From Haematobia irritans (lineage: Eukaryota; Arthropoda; Insecta; Diptera; Muscidae): a stretch of 64,000 bases of DNA. A model generated the notes under the pieces. That model searched no databases. It was given only the letters and a program-made list of their open reading frames with translations, and was not told the DNA's origin. Each line of letters opens with the position of its first letter. Position 1 is the first letter of the stretch. The DNA lies in the NCBI RefSeq assembly GCF_050003625.1, contig NC_134398.1:63620891-63684890 (forward strand), given 5' to 3'. Positions 21,722-32,308 of the stretch are shown piece after piece. A program made the position numbers and the translations under genes.

Positions 21722-23797
21722 TTTTATACCCTCCACCATAGGATGGGGGTATATTAACTTTGTCATTCCGTTTGTAACTTTGTCATTCCGTTTGTCCGTC
21801 TGTCCGGCTGTCCGTCCGTCTGTGGAAATCACGCTAACTTCCGAACGAAACAAGCTATCGACTTGAAACTTGGCACAAGTAGTTGTTATTGATGTAGGTC
21901 GGATGGTATTGAAAATGGGCCATATCGGACCACGTTTACGTATAGCCCCCATATAAACCGATCCCCAAATTTAGCTTGGGGAGCCTCCCCTAGCAGCAAA
22001 ATTCATCCGATCCTGTTGAAATTTGGTACGTGGTCTTAGTATACGGTCTCTAACAACCATGCAAAAATTAGTCCATATCGGTCCATAATTATATATAGCC
22101 CCCATATAAACCGATCCCCAGATTTGACCTCCGGAGCCTCTTGGAGGGGCAAAATTCATCCGATCCGATTGAAATTTGGTACCTGATGTTAGTATATGGT
22201 CTCTAACAACCATGCAAAAATTGGTCCATATCGGTCCATAATTATATATAGCCCCCATATAAACCGATCCCCAGATTTGACCTCCGGAGACTTTTGGAGG
22301 GGCAAAATGCATCCGATCCGGTTGAAATTTGGTACCTGATGCTAGTATACGGCCTCTAACAACCATGCAAAAATTGGTCCATATCGGTCCATAATTATAT
22401 ATAGCTCCCATATAAACCGATCCCCAGATTTGACCACCGGAGCCTCTTGGAGGAGCAAAATTCATCCGATCCGGTTGAAATTTAGTACGTGGTCTTAGTA
22501 TACGGTTTTTAACAACGATGCAAAAATTGGTCCATATCGGTCCATAATTATATATAGCCCCCATATAAACCGATCCCCAGATTTGACCTCCGGAGCCTCT
22601 TGGAGGGGCAAAATTCATCCGATCCGGTTGAAATTTGGTACCTGATGTTAGTTTACGGCCTCTAATAACCATGCAAAAATTGGTCCATATCGGTCCATAA
22701 TTATATATAGCCCCCATATAAACCGATCCCCAGATTTGACCTCCGGAGCCTCTTGGAAGAGCAAAATTCATCCGATACGGTTGAAATTTGGTACATTTTG
22801 TCAATATATGGCCTCTAACAGTCATGTAAAAATTGGTCCATATCGGTCTTTAGTTATATATAGCCGATGACTTATTACACAAAAATTGGTCCATATCGCC
22901 AAAAATAATCTACCAAAACTTTATTTCCATAGAAAATTTTGTCAAATTTTATTACTATAGAAAGTTTTGTCAAAATTTCATTTCTATAGAAAGTTTTGTC
23001 AAAAGTTTATTTCTATACAAATGTTTGTCAAAATTTTATTTCCATAGAAAATTTTGTCAAAATTTTATTTCTATAGAAAATTTTTGTAATCTACCAAAAC
23101 TTTATTTCTATAGAAAATTTTGTCAAATTTTATTACTATAGAAAGTTTTGTTAAAATTTCATTTCTATAGAAAGTTTTGTCAAAAGTTTATTTCTATAGA
23201 AAATTTTGTAAAAAATTTATTTCTGTAGAAAATTTTGTCAACATTTTATTTCTATACAAAATTTTGTCAAAATTTTATTTCTATACAAAATTTTGTCAAC
23301 ATTTTATTTCTATAGAAATTTTTGTCAAAATTGTATTGCTATAGAAAATTTTGTCAACATTTACTTCCATAGAAAATTTTGTCAACATTTTATTTCTATA
23401 GAAAATTTTGTCAAGTTTTTATTTCTATAGAAAATTTTGTCAAATTTTTATTTCTATAGAAAATTTTGTCAAAATTTTATTTCTATAGAAAATTTTGTCA
23501 AGGTTTCATTTCTATAGAAAATTTTGTCAAAATTTTATTTCTATATAAAATTTTGTCAAACTAGATTATATACGTATTTAATCGGCCTTTTTTTGTTTAA
23601 TATATACCCCGTATGGGCTAACTTACAATTTAGAAGACAGTGTTAAAAAGTTTTACGATACCTTGCCATTGGCAAGTGTTATCGCAACCCAAGTAATTCG
23701 ATTGTGGATGACAGCCTTTAGTAGAAGTTCCTACGCAATCCATGGTGGAGGGTACATAAGATTCGGCCTGGCCGAACTTACGGCCGTATATACTTGT
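21722..23797 (-). mobile_element. L-subfamily DINE/Helentron-like element, copy C
   Basis: Minus orientation: TTTTTATACCCTCCACCATA (3' tail) at the left, CGGCCGTATATACTTGTT (5' head) at the right. The tail has lost the stretch between GTTTGTAAC and the GTCC run that is present in other copies. It has about six 153-bp-type units (about 21975-22870), then a 29-30-bp minisatellite, then the head with the TTCGGCCTGGCCGAA palindrome. Confidence 0.8.
22905..23568 (-). repeat. 29-30-bp minisatellite in L copy C
   Basis: About 22 units built on ATTTCTATAGAAAATTTTGTC. Each unit contains the 12-bp palindrome TTTCTATAGAAA. The same minisatellite, at other lengths, occurs in L7 (41455-41880), L8 (45750-45835) and L5 (59855-60090). 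Confidence 0.93.
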
Positions 23798-23870
23798 TCA
23801 ATTATAGATTTTAATTGAAATTGAATTAAAAAAAATATTTTTTTTTAAAAATTTATTAAATTCATAAACT

Positions 23871-24297
23871 TTATATGGACCAATTTTTGCATGAGTACTA
23901 GAGGTCATACACTTACACCACGTACCAAATTTCAACCGGATGGGATGAAATTTGCTCCTGTTAGAGCGTCCGCAAATCTGGGGATCCGTTTATATGGGGG
24001 CTACACGTAAACGTGGTCCGATGTGACCCAGTTGCAATACCATCCGACCAACATTAAAGGCAACTAATTGTGCCAAGTTTCAAGTCGATAGCGTGTTTCG
24101 TTCGGAAGTTAGCGTGATTTCTACAGACGGACGGACAGCTGGACAGACGGACAGTCGGAAATATCTAGATCGACTCAGAATTTCACCACGACCCAGAATA
24201 TATATACTTTATGGGGTCTTAGACCAATATTTCGATATCTTAAAAAAGGAATGACAAAGTTAATATACCCCCATCATATGGTGGAGGGTATAAAATT
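23871..24297 (+). mobile_element. L-element 3' fragment, copy D
   Basis: One decayed unit and the full 3' tail (GACGGACGGACAGCTGGACA, then CGACTCAGAATTTCACCACG, ending GGTGGAGGGTATAAAA). The 5' part is missing. Confidence 0.8.
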
Positions 24298-26610
24298 GAC
24301 AAAAAAAAGCATGTCCGGGGTCAAAGTTTTTGCCTTTACATTAATAATTTTGATATAAGTTACGATCCAAGGGAGCGGAGAATTTAATTAAGGATATCTT
24401 TAAGACACAATTCTCTATTAAACTTGAGTTTTGCATACTTGATTATAGGAAATTTGAATTTATTCGTGTTTTTTGTTTTTGTTTCTTTATGTGCTATCAA
24501 AATCCTTTAAAATTTTTTAACGAAATCCTAAATTTCCAAATTCAGACTCGGCTTTAAGTTGAAGTTATGCTATGTTTCAAATAAAAACCGTCTTTGCAAT
24601 GAAAAAAAAAAACATCCCCTATCATGCAAAAAGTCAACAAAATTTCATTGAACGTGAAGAATTTTTCAGAATTATTAAAATCAAGTTGACTGGTTAAACA
24701 ACTTTTTTATACCCTCCACCATAGGATGGGGGGTATATTAACTTTGTCATTCCGTTTGTAACACATCGAAATATTGCTCTAAGACCCTATAAAGTATATA
24801 TATTCTGGGTCGTGGTGAAATTCTGAGTCGATCTGAGCATGTCCGTCCGTCCGTCCGTCCGTCTGTTGAAATCACGCTAACTTCCGAACGAAACAAGCTA
24901 TCGACTTGAAACTTGGAACAAGTAGTTGTTATTGATGTAGGTCGGATGGTATTGAAAATGGGCCATATCGGTCCACTTTTACGTATAGCCCCCATATAAA
25001 CGGACCCCCAAATTTGGCTTGCGAGGCCTCTAAGAGAAGCAAATTTCATCCGATCCGGCTGAAATTTGGTACATGGTGTTAGTATATGGTCTCTAAACAC
25101 CATGCAAAAATTGGTCCACATCGGTCCATAATTATATATAGCCCCCATATAAACCGATCCCCCGATTTGGCTTGCGAGGTCTCTAAGAGAAGCAAATTTC
25201 ATCCGATCCGGCTGAAATTTAGTACATGGTGTTAGTATATGGTCTCTAACAACCATGCAAAAATTGGTCCACATCGGTCCATAATTATATATAGCCCCCA
25301 TATAAACCGATCCCCCGATTTGGCTTGCGAGGCCTCTAAGAGAAGCAAGTTTCATCCGATCAGGCTGAAATTTGGTACATGGTGTTAGTATATGGTCTCT
25401 AACAACCATGCTAAAATAAGTCCCCATCGGTCCATAATTATATATAGCCCCCATATAAACCGATCCCCCGATTTGGCTTGAGAGGCCTTTAAGAGAAGCA
25501 AATTTCATCCGATCCGGCTGAAATTTGGTACATGGTGTTAGTATATGGTCTCTAACAATCATGCAAAAATTGGTCCACATCGGTCCATATTTATATATAG
25601 CCCCCATATAAACCGATCACCAGATTTGACCTCCGGAGCCTCTTGGAAGACCAAAATTCATCTGATTCAGTTGAAATTTGGTACGTGGTGTTAAAATATA
25701 GCCTCAAACTCCCATGTAAAAATTGGTCGGTATCGGTCCATAATTATATATAGGCCCCATATAAACCGATTCCCAGATTTGACCTCCAGAACCCCTTGGA
25801 AGAGCAAAATTCTTCCCATTCGGTTGAAATTTGGTACGTGATGTTAGTATATGGTATCCAACAACCATGCAAGAATTGGTTCCTATCAGCCCATAATTAT
25901 ATATAGCTCCCATATAAACCGATCCCCAGATTTGACCTCCGGTGCCTTTTGGAGAAGCAAAATTCATCCGATCTGCTTGAAATTTTGGTACGTGGTGATC
26001 GTATATGATATTTAACAACCATGCCAAAAGTGGTCCATATCAGTCCATAATCATTATAGCCTCCATATAAACCGATCCCGAGATTTGGTTTTGGAGCCAC
26101 TTGGAGGAGCAAATTTCATCCGAGTGAGTTGAAATTTGGTACATTGTGCTAGTATATGGTCGTTAAAAACCATGCGTAACTAGGTCCATATCGGTCTATG
26201 GTTATATATATCCCTCAGATAAATCGATTTCCAATCACACAAAAAGTGGTCCATATCAAGTTCATCATTCTACACGCAAAGAAAAAAAACGTTTGGAAAA
26301 CGTGTACCGAAAACGTTTTTCTTTTGTTAGAGTTTTTTGAATTGCTTCGAAAATTTTAAACTTTTATCACCAAAAAAATTCGTTTGTTACAAAATTTTTA
26401 TTTTTTCAATAAAAAAAGTTATTTTTGAAACAACAACACAGTCCATTTCGTTTATATCAAACACTGTTCTTTTCTGACTTTAGGTCTTTAATAAGACACA
26501 TTTTACAGTTCAAAATTTAATATACTACAATGTAATGTTGAACATTTTTTTGGAATATTCCGAACATATCTGGAATATATGTAAAAAAAAAAACAAACAA
26601 ACAAAAATTT

Positions 26611-26682
26611 GGCCGAAGCAGGGATCGAACCCACGACCCTTGACATGCAAGACGGACGTAGCAACCACTGCTCCACGGTCCC
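26611..26682 (-). promoter_or_regulatory. tRNA-like module (left type) of N3
   Basis: Minus-strand GTGGAGCAGTGGTTGCTACG and GTGGGTTCGATCCCTGC: a consensus B box (GGTTCGATCCC) is kept here. An A-rich plus-strand tract beyond it gives T-runs in its direction of reading. Confidence 0.6.
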
Positions 26683-26796
26683 AAACTAAATGTTTGTTTC
26701 TGTTAAATAAACTTTGTTTATTCGGTTCGTGGGCGCCGCAAGCTATGCTATATAAATATAACTTATATGGATATTTATCTATTGATGACCATAACA

Positions 26797-26871
26797 GGTA
26801 CATAGCTCAGTGGTTAGTGTGTTGGCTTACAAAGTGCATGGTCCGCGGTTCGATTCTCCGTCCAGGCGAAA
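26797..26871 (+). promoter_or_regulatory. tRNA-like module (right type) of N3
   Basis: CATAGCTCAGTGGTTAGTGTG-like A box (the closest of all copies to a real tRNA D-arm, TAGCTCAGTGGTTAG), GGCTTACAAAGTG and GCGGTTCGATTCTCCGTC with an intact B box. Confidence 0.62.
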
Positions 26872-28837
26872 GGTAAAAAAATTTTAAAAATTTATAAAAT
26901 CGTATAATTTCTTCTACATTGTTGGTATTACAGAAAAAGGTGCTAAGAACTAAAAAACTTCGTGGAAGTGAGAAAGATGTGAGGGAAAATGCAATTAGCC
27001 AGAAAAAAATTTTTTTGAGTTAGTCTTTATGAAATTGTTTTTACATCCTGGAAAAGAATAAACGTTTATCACAAAAAGTATATACTTTTCTTCCAAATGC
27101 ACTTCCTTTCAAAGAAAAGAATATGAGAAACGAACTTTGTTTGTCTAAAATTTCGTTTGGGAGGAAAGAATTATTTTTTTGCGTGTATATAGCCCCCATA
27201 TAAGCGGCCCCGATATTTATATTCTGGCTCTCTACGTACGGTGCAAAAGTCCATGTCGATTCGTAATTATTTGTAGACTTACCTATACATAAGTTTTTTT
27301 GTCTAATATATACCACGTATGGACTAACTCACAATTTAGAAAACGATATTAAGACGTTTTAAGATACCACAACCCAAGTAATTCGATTGTGGATGACAGT
27401 CTTTCGTAGAAGTTTCTACGCAATCCATGGTGGAGGGTACATAAGATTCGGCCTGGCCGAACTTACGGCCGTATACACTTGTTTTTTCATGTAAAGATAT
27501 CCATTTTAAAGTTGAATCACTTGACTTTAAGGACAAAACGACTTCATTGAAAAGCTTATCGACTTTAAAACAAACAAAACAAATTCTATATCATAGAAAT
27601 GAGTCTATGCTAAAAAAAAATCGCATTCGTATATTAATTAAATAATTGACCGCACAACCGTTTCTTATTTTTTCAGGTTTACCGTTCCATGCCATGGAGA
27701 AACGCATAACAGCCCGTTTCTAGATAGATCTAAATGCACTGAAAACACCAAGATTTTTACTTAATATGAAAGACTATAAAAGCGACGTTAAGCGTTGTTA
27801 AAAAAAGGAACATGTAGTGTCCTGATATACTTCGTAACTGCCATTCACGAAATTACGTCCTTTCGTAGAACACAGAATAAAAGTGTCTCGTAAATTTAAG
27901 AAGATTTTTACAATAATTTATTACAAGAATTTTCCAGAATTTTAGTACATTTTTCGTATCTTCAACGAAAATTAACTACTCGAAAGGAAATTTTACAAAT
28001 TCTAAGTAGCAATCGTTTAGTTCATGGCCTACAAAATACGATGGAAATTTCCTTAAAAAAATTCTTAACTGGTAATTAAAAATTCGTTTGTCATGCTATA
28101 AAACTACTTGTGAAATGTAAAGTGCTTTCTAAATAATAAGTGCAATTTACTATGATTTTTTTTATGAGAAAATATTTTTTTACGAAAAATGAACTTGAAT
28201 GTGGATAGCAATTTCTTACTGACAATTCCTATAGTTAATAATTGTTGGTAGAAAATTACTCAATGAAATATTTTTAGTTCACATGTAATTAAATTTATAG
28301 AAATTTTCGTCAAAAATGGCAGATAACATTTCATGAAGTTTTTGCAAATTTTAAGTTAAACATTTCACCGTTCATAAACTGGTGTGCCTTTACGAATATT
28401 ATTCTTAGAGTAAATTGTCAGCAGATGCGTTGTTTTTATTTTTGTTCATTTAGTGGTTTGTGTGTGTGTTTGTTATTCGTGGATGGTTTATTTGGCTGGA
28501 TGAGGTGTTGTTTTCAATAAAGGCACATGTGTTTTTGTTGTTGTAGGAATGTTTTGGCTTTGCTTAGTTTTGTTTGGCATGCTTCAGTTGTATAGTTGGC
28601 GTTGGCGTGGTCTGTTGCATCTTTTAATACGCAACAGGGGAATATAAAGGCATGGAATATTTTGTAATTTTGAGACATATATTGATGTTTGTTTATTAAA
28701 CCTTTTAAATGAAAGTTATTAATATTTTATCGGTAGTTTAGAGAAAAGTTATTAAGAATATTTAGGAAAATATGTTGAAATTGAAAGTGTATTGAAATTT
28801 TTATTATTCAATGTAAAAAATTAATATTCAATTCCAG

Positions 28838-28890
28838 ATGAATTTGGAAAATTTTTCTAATATCTCAGCGTATAGTTTAGTCATAAATTG
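28838..28890 (+). other. Exon-like cassette 1 of H2
   Basis: Bordered by TTCAATTCCAG upstream and GTAAGTATTT downstream. H1 (minus strand, about 16615-16675) keeps both borders. The body contains ATCTCAGCGTATAG, related to cassette 4. Splicing itself is not demonstrated. Confidence 0.5.
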
Positions 28891-29017
28891 GTAAGTATTT
28901 TTTTAATATGGCTTTTTTAAAAATAATATTTTTTATGTATATTATTATTTGTTAATTAATTTTTTTGGATACCAGTTTAATGTTTTTCTTTGTTGTAAAA
29001 GCAATATTTAATTTCAG

Positions 29018-29062
29018 AGCAACTCCAGATGGATTCGAACAAATTTAAAAAATAGAGAATTG
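29018..29062 (+). other. Exon-like cassette 2 of H2
   Basis: Bordered by ATATTTAATTTCAG and GTAAGTTTTC. It ends AATAGAGAATTG like cassette 4. Both borders are kept in H1 at about 16440-16485. Confidence 0.5.
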
Positions 29063-29221
29063 GTAAGTTTTCTTTTACAAAGTGGCTTTCTTTCAACTAG
29101 AATATTTACATTTTTATCATCAAAATTACAGGTTTTTAATACCTTATTTTAGTATTTCTTTAACCGATTTTTTTAAACCAATGTAATATTTTTAATGTAA
29201 AAAACAAATATTTAATTTCAG

Positions 29222-29286
29222 AATAACCCCTAAAAATTTGGAAACATTTTTAGTACTCATTTGCTTGTATTTTAATAGTGAATTGG
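29222..29286 (+). other. Exon-like cassette 3 of H2
   Basis: Bordered by AAATATTTAATTTCAG and GTAAGGATTC. It ends TTTAATAGTGAATTG. H1 keeps both borders at about 16200-16255. Confidence 0.5.
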
Positions 29287-29574
29287 TAAGGATTCTTTGA
29301 CATTCTTTTAACCCTGGACAGTCATCCTTATTTTTTGTACATTAACGTCATCCTTCGTCATTTTGACTACGGCTCATTTCAAGACGCTATAATTTTCATC
29401 GTGCGCGAAACTTGAATTTATTTTCTTATTCAATTTGGTTTTAATTAGTATAAAACGAAAAAGATCATAAAACGGTCGAATTAGTATAATTTAAATTTAC
29501 CATTTCCCAATAGACTAAAATGCATTTTAAATCGAAAATGAAATGTCGTCATTTTGACGAATGATGACTGTCTA

Positions 29575-30748
29575 CACTGAAAAAAATATTGTCGTGAGGT
29601 TAAAGATTTCATGTCTTTAAAATACGAATACAAATTTTGCTTAGCATAGAAGACGCATTTCCCTAAAATAAAGATATTTTACTTGTCCAAAAGTCGATAA
29701 ACTTTTCAATGAAGTCGTATTGTCCTTATAATTAAGTGATTTGACTTAAAAATGGGTATCTTAACATGAAAGAAAAAATTTATAGGCTAAGGTCAACTTG
29801 ACTTTAATAATTCAGAAAAATTCTTTAAATTTAATGATATTGTCTTTAAATTTGTTGTCTTTTTGCGTCTTGACTGCAAAGCAAAAAATCGTTCAAATAT
29901 AGGACATGTTTTTCAAAACTTTATTTTAAAGAAGTTTTTTACTTCAAACATAGCATAATTTCTACTGCACTGAAAAAACAGTGAACCCACCAGGAAGAAA
30001 ACTTTCGGTTAATTTTAGAAAATTTTGAATATTTGTAGAAAATTTTAACTAAACAGTATTACAAACGTTGGCATCACGCCGATGTCATAAAAATAAGTAA
30101 ATATTTTTCGACAAAATCAAGAAAATTTTTTAGACATAACTAAGTTTTTTCACTTGTTAAAGAAAATTTTGTAGTTTGAAGGAAAAACTTGGAGTTCAAA
30201 ATTGCAAGAATGTCTTTAGTGACATACGAAGTTCATGATGGCCACATTTTTGGTAAAATTTACAAATTTAAAGAAATTCTGAACTATTTTGTGGAAGGCA
30301 CGAATTTAGTTAATCTTTATGCTTCAGTTGAGTATATTTTTTTCTTCGGGTTTAGTTAATTTAACTAACGTACACAAAAAATTATTAGAGTAAAGAAAAC
30401 TTTCTCCAAACATAATAATTCCATGAACTAAAATAAAGTTAAATTGGCTTTAGTGAAATATAGAGTTCACTTTTTTTTGAGTGTGGAAGTCGAGTCCTAA
30501 TTTGGAAAATAAAGTTGCCGTTAACTCATTTTTAAAGGACTTTTATAGCATATGAAGAAAAGAAGCTGAGAAAGCGAAAAATTAAAATTTGCTACCTAGA
30601 AGCAAGTACACAAAACCTAAATTTAAAATAGAATTGTGTCTTAAAAGTATCCTTACTTGTATTCTCCGCTTCTTTGGCTCGGAATCAATACCAAATTTTT
30701 TAAAGTAAAGACAAAATCTTTGGAACCGAGTATGCTTTTTTTTCAGTG
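29575..30748 (+). mobile_element. F-family element F3, nested in K
   Basis: CACTGAAAAAAATATTGTCG to GCTTTTTTTTCAGTG, flanked by TA (29573-29574, 30749-30750). It is interrupted by G1. The right part has TCTCCGCTTCTTTGGCTCGG, the F hallmark. Confidence 0.8.
29968..30483. mobile_element. CAC...GTG element G1, nested in F3
   Basis: Ends CACTGAAAAAACAGTGAACC (identical to an H end) and GTTCACTTTTTTTTGAGTG, flanked by TG. The empty site is visible in another F copy (44390-44405, reading CTTCCAGTAGAAATTATGC), which fixes the insertion point. Confidence 0.75.
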
Positions 30749-30862
30749 TAGGTTTAACCAGAATATTTGGTTTTTTATCCATATTATTATTTTTTCCATT
30801 AGATTTTTTAGATACCTATTTAATAATTGTATTTAATGTAAAAAATAAATATTTAATTTCAG

Positions 30863-30928
30863 AGTAACCCAAATAAATTTGGACAACTTTTTATATTTCC
30901 CCTCAGCGTACAATTTAATAGAGAATTG
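30863..30928 (+). other. Exon-like cassette 4 of H2
   Basis: Bordered by AAATATTTAATTTCAG and GTAAGTTTTA. The 66-bp body is open in one frame in both H2 and H1 (SNPNKFGQLFIFPLSVQFN in H2). Confidence 0.52.
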
Positions 30929-31069
30929 GTAAGTTTTATATTAAAACTTTGGCTTTCTTTCAACTAGAATATTTATTTTATTATATCCTTCACATCGATA
31001 ACAACACAGTTTTATGAGTTTATATAGAATAATTCATTATTTCTTTAATTGTTTCATTACATTTTATGA

Positions 31070-31131
31070 GATACGTTTTCCAAAGAAAAGTTGAATTTCT
31101 TACACCATTTGATAAAATGCCTCCAAATATG
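31070..31131 (+). other. Exon-like cassette 5 of H2
   Basis: Donor ATATG/GTAAGTTAC at 31131-31132. In H1 the acceptor reads AATTGTTTCAG, but in H2 the matching place is altered (TTTCATTACATT). The body is open over about 20 codons (MRYVFQRKVEFLTPFDKMP...), almost unchanged between H1 and H2. No protein family is recognised. Confidence 0.45.
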
Positions 31132-31227
31132 GTAAGTTACAAGCTAAAATGATGAATTAAAAAACTATATTTCATTACATGGTGTTAATTTTTAACAATT
31201 TTCATTATTACTTCCATTTTTTTCCAG

Positions 31228-31386
31228 CAAGATATGTGAAAAAATTACCTACGATGAATAAAAAAGGATAAGTCAAAATGTCCAAACAGCGAGTTCAAAT
31301 GAACTACTCTCTGTTCCACGAGGTCATCATTTTTATTCACAAAAAACATTGTATTAAGAACTTTCATCATAAGTTTTTATAATAAA
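31228..31386 (+). other. Terminal exon-like segment of H2 with polyadenylation signal
   Basis: Acceptor CCATTTTTTTCCAG at 31214-31227 (kept in H1), then a stretch ending in AATAAA at 31381-31386, also present in H1. Together with the upstream cassettes this gives a complete gene-like 3' end. Confidence 0.42.
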
Positions 31387-31936
31387 GTACTTTTGCTTAA
31401 AGAAAGTTTAATTTTAAGGTGTGAAAATGTTCATAATAGTAAAACGGTTTGTTGTTCTTTTAATTATTTAATTTCTCTGTACTGTGGAATGATTGATTTA
31501 AAAATAGTTTAGTTGTCGACATTTTAAAGAGACTGTTAACCAATTTTTGTTATCGGGTTTCCCAAAAAATAAGCAAGTAAACCCAAATAATACTGACTTT
31601 TTAACTTGGTAGGGGTATATAAATCTTATGGCGTTGTAAAAGTGAACTAAAATACAATGTTATAGATGAACTAAAATTTAATAGAATTATAAACTAGACA
31701 AGTTGAAAAAAATCTTAAGGGCTAAATCATGGTCAATATTACTACAGTTTAGTTCATTTTGCTATGGAAAAGGGTTCACTGTTTTTTCAGTGAAGAAATA
31801 AACTAGCAGCACGGATCGACTTAAATTTCACCTCCCATTTAGACTGACCGTCTCACAGTCTAAATGATTTTGCACTAATCAATTTGGCAAATACATATTT
31901 TCCACTCTTGTAGCTTAGTCCACATGTTGTTTTAAC

Positions 31937-32060
31937 ACTCAACAAAATATTATAGTGAGACCAAAGATGTCTTGTCCTTACAACGCAAGAATTTTACTTA
32001 CATAGACAGCACATTTCTCTGATATGAAGTATTTTCCCTTGTCCAAAAGTCTTTGGATTA
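31937..32060 (+). mobile_element. F-family 5' fragment F5
   Basis: CACTCAACAAAATATTATAG, GAGACCAAAGATGTCTTGTCC and TTCCCTTGTCCAAAAGTC follow the F left end, then similarity fades before the LINE. Confidence 0.65.
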
Positions 32061-32152
32061 AGGATTAATGTTTTGGATTAATGTCTTGCAGACACAACGA
32101 CAAACTTATTGTACAATCTATCTTGATTGAGAATATAGAATGATATGGTATT

Positions 32153-32166
32153 TAGCTAATCATATA
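32153..32166. repeat. LINE target-site duplication, left copy
   Basis: TAGCTAATCATATA, identical to 37199-37212, adjoining the LINE 3' tail. Confidence 0.95.
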
Positions 32167-32308
32167 GGTTAGGTTAAGGTTAGGTTAAAGTGGCAGCCCG
32201 ATTAAGATTCAGGCTCACTTAGACTATTCAGTCCATTGTGATACCACATTAACTAAAAGTACCTATTACATATGGGCACTTCTAGTTTTAACCGCTGAAC
32301 CTTCTTGA

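Larger units (their letters stand above)
26273..27185 (+). mobile_element. N-family element N3, nested in L copy E
   Basis: Ends CACGCAAAGAAAAAAAACG and AATTATTTTTTTGCGTG, flanked by TA. The core from about 26330 to 26960 matches N1, N2 and N4, including both tRNA-like modules, but the outer CATATGTTTGG arms are absent. This short form shows that the dual-module core moves with different outer arms. Confidence 0.72.
24705..27483 (-). mobile_element. L-subfamily element, copy E, split by N3
   Basis: From TTTTTTATACCCTCCACCAT to CCGTATACACTTGTTTTTT. Four homogeneous distal units (about 25010-25610), diverged proximal units to 26270, then N3 (26273-27185), then the head. Both flanks are T-rich, as for other L insertions. 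Confidence 0.8.
24298..27678 (-). mobile_element. F-family element F2, split by L copy E
   Basis: The left part, 24298-24704, has GGAGCGGAGAATTTAATTAAGG and ACACAATTCTCTATTAAAC. The right part, 27484-27678, has CACTTGACTTTAAGGACAAAACG in two pieces and ends TATTTTTTCAG. The two halves join to a normal F copy once E (24705-27483) is removed. Confidence 0.7.
29313..30753. mobile_element. piggyBac-type MITE K, nested in H2
   Basis: Flanked by TTAA (29309-29312, 30754-30757). Left end CCCTGGACAGTCATCC; the right end, once F3 is removed, is GATGACTGTCTAGG. Contains GTCATTTTGAC words near both ends. TTAA target and CCC-type ends fit the piggyBac superfamily. Own length about 265 bp. Confidence 0.75.
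27871..31792 (+). mobile_element. H-family CAC...GTG element H2 with exon-like cassettes
   Basis: Left end CACAGAATAAAAGTGTCTCG, right end GGGTTCACTGTTTTTTCAGTG, flanked by AA on both sides (27869-27870, 31793-31794). On the plus strand it shows a TATA-like GAATATAAAGG (28640-28650), five cassettes with splice-like borders, a final acceptor at 31227 and AATAAA at 31381. Elements K, F3 and G1 are nested between cassettes 3 and 4. It has no transposase. It may be a captured host gene segment or a non-coding transcription unit; that is inference. Confidence 0.7.

Noticed and set aside
22905..23568. CRISPR-like array
   Set aside because: About 29-bp units follow each other without unique spacers, in a eukaryotic repeat element. 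It is a minisatellite.
32167..32185. Telomere repeat tract
   Set aside because: The CTAACC/TTAACC words are only three units long and form the LINE tail next to its target duplication. Flies of this kind are not expected to have such telomere repeats.
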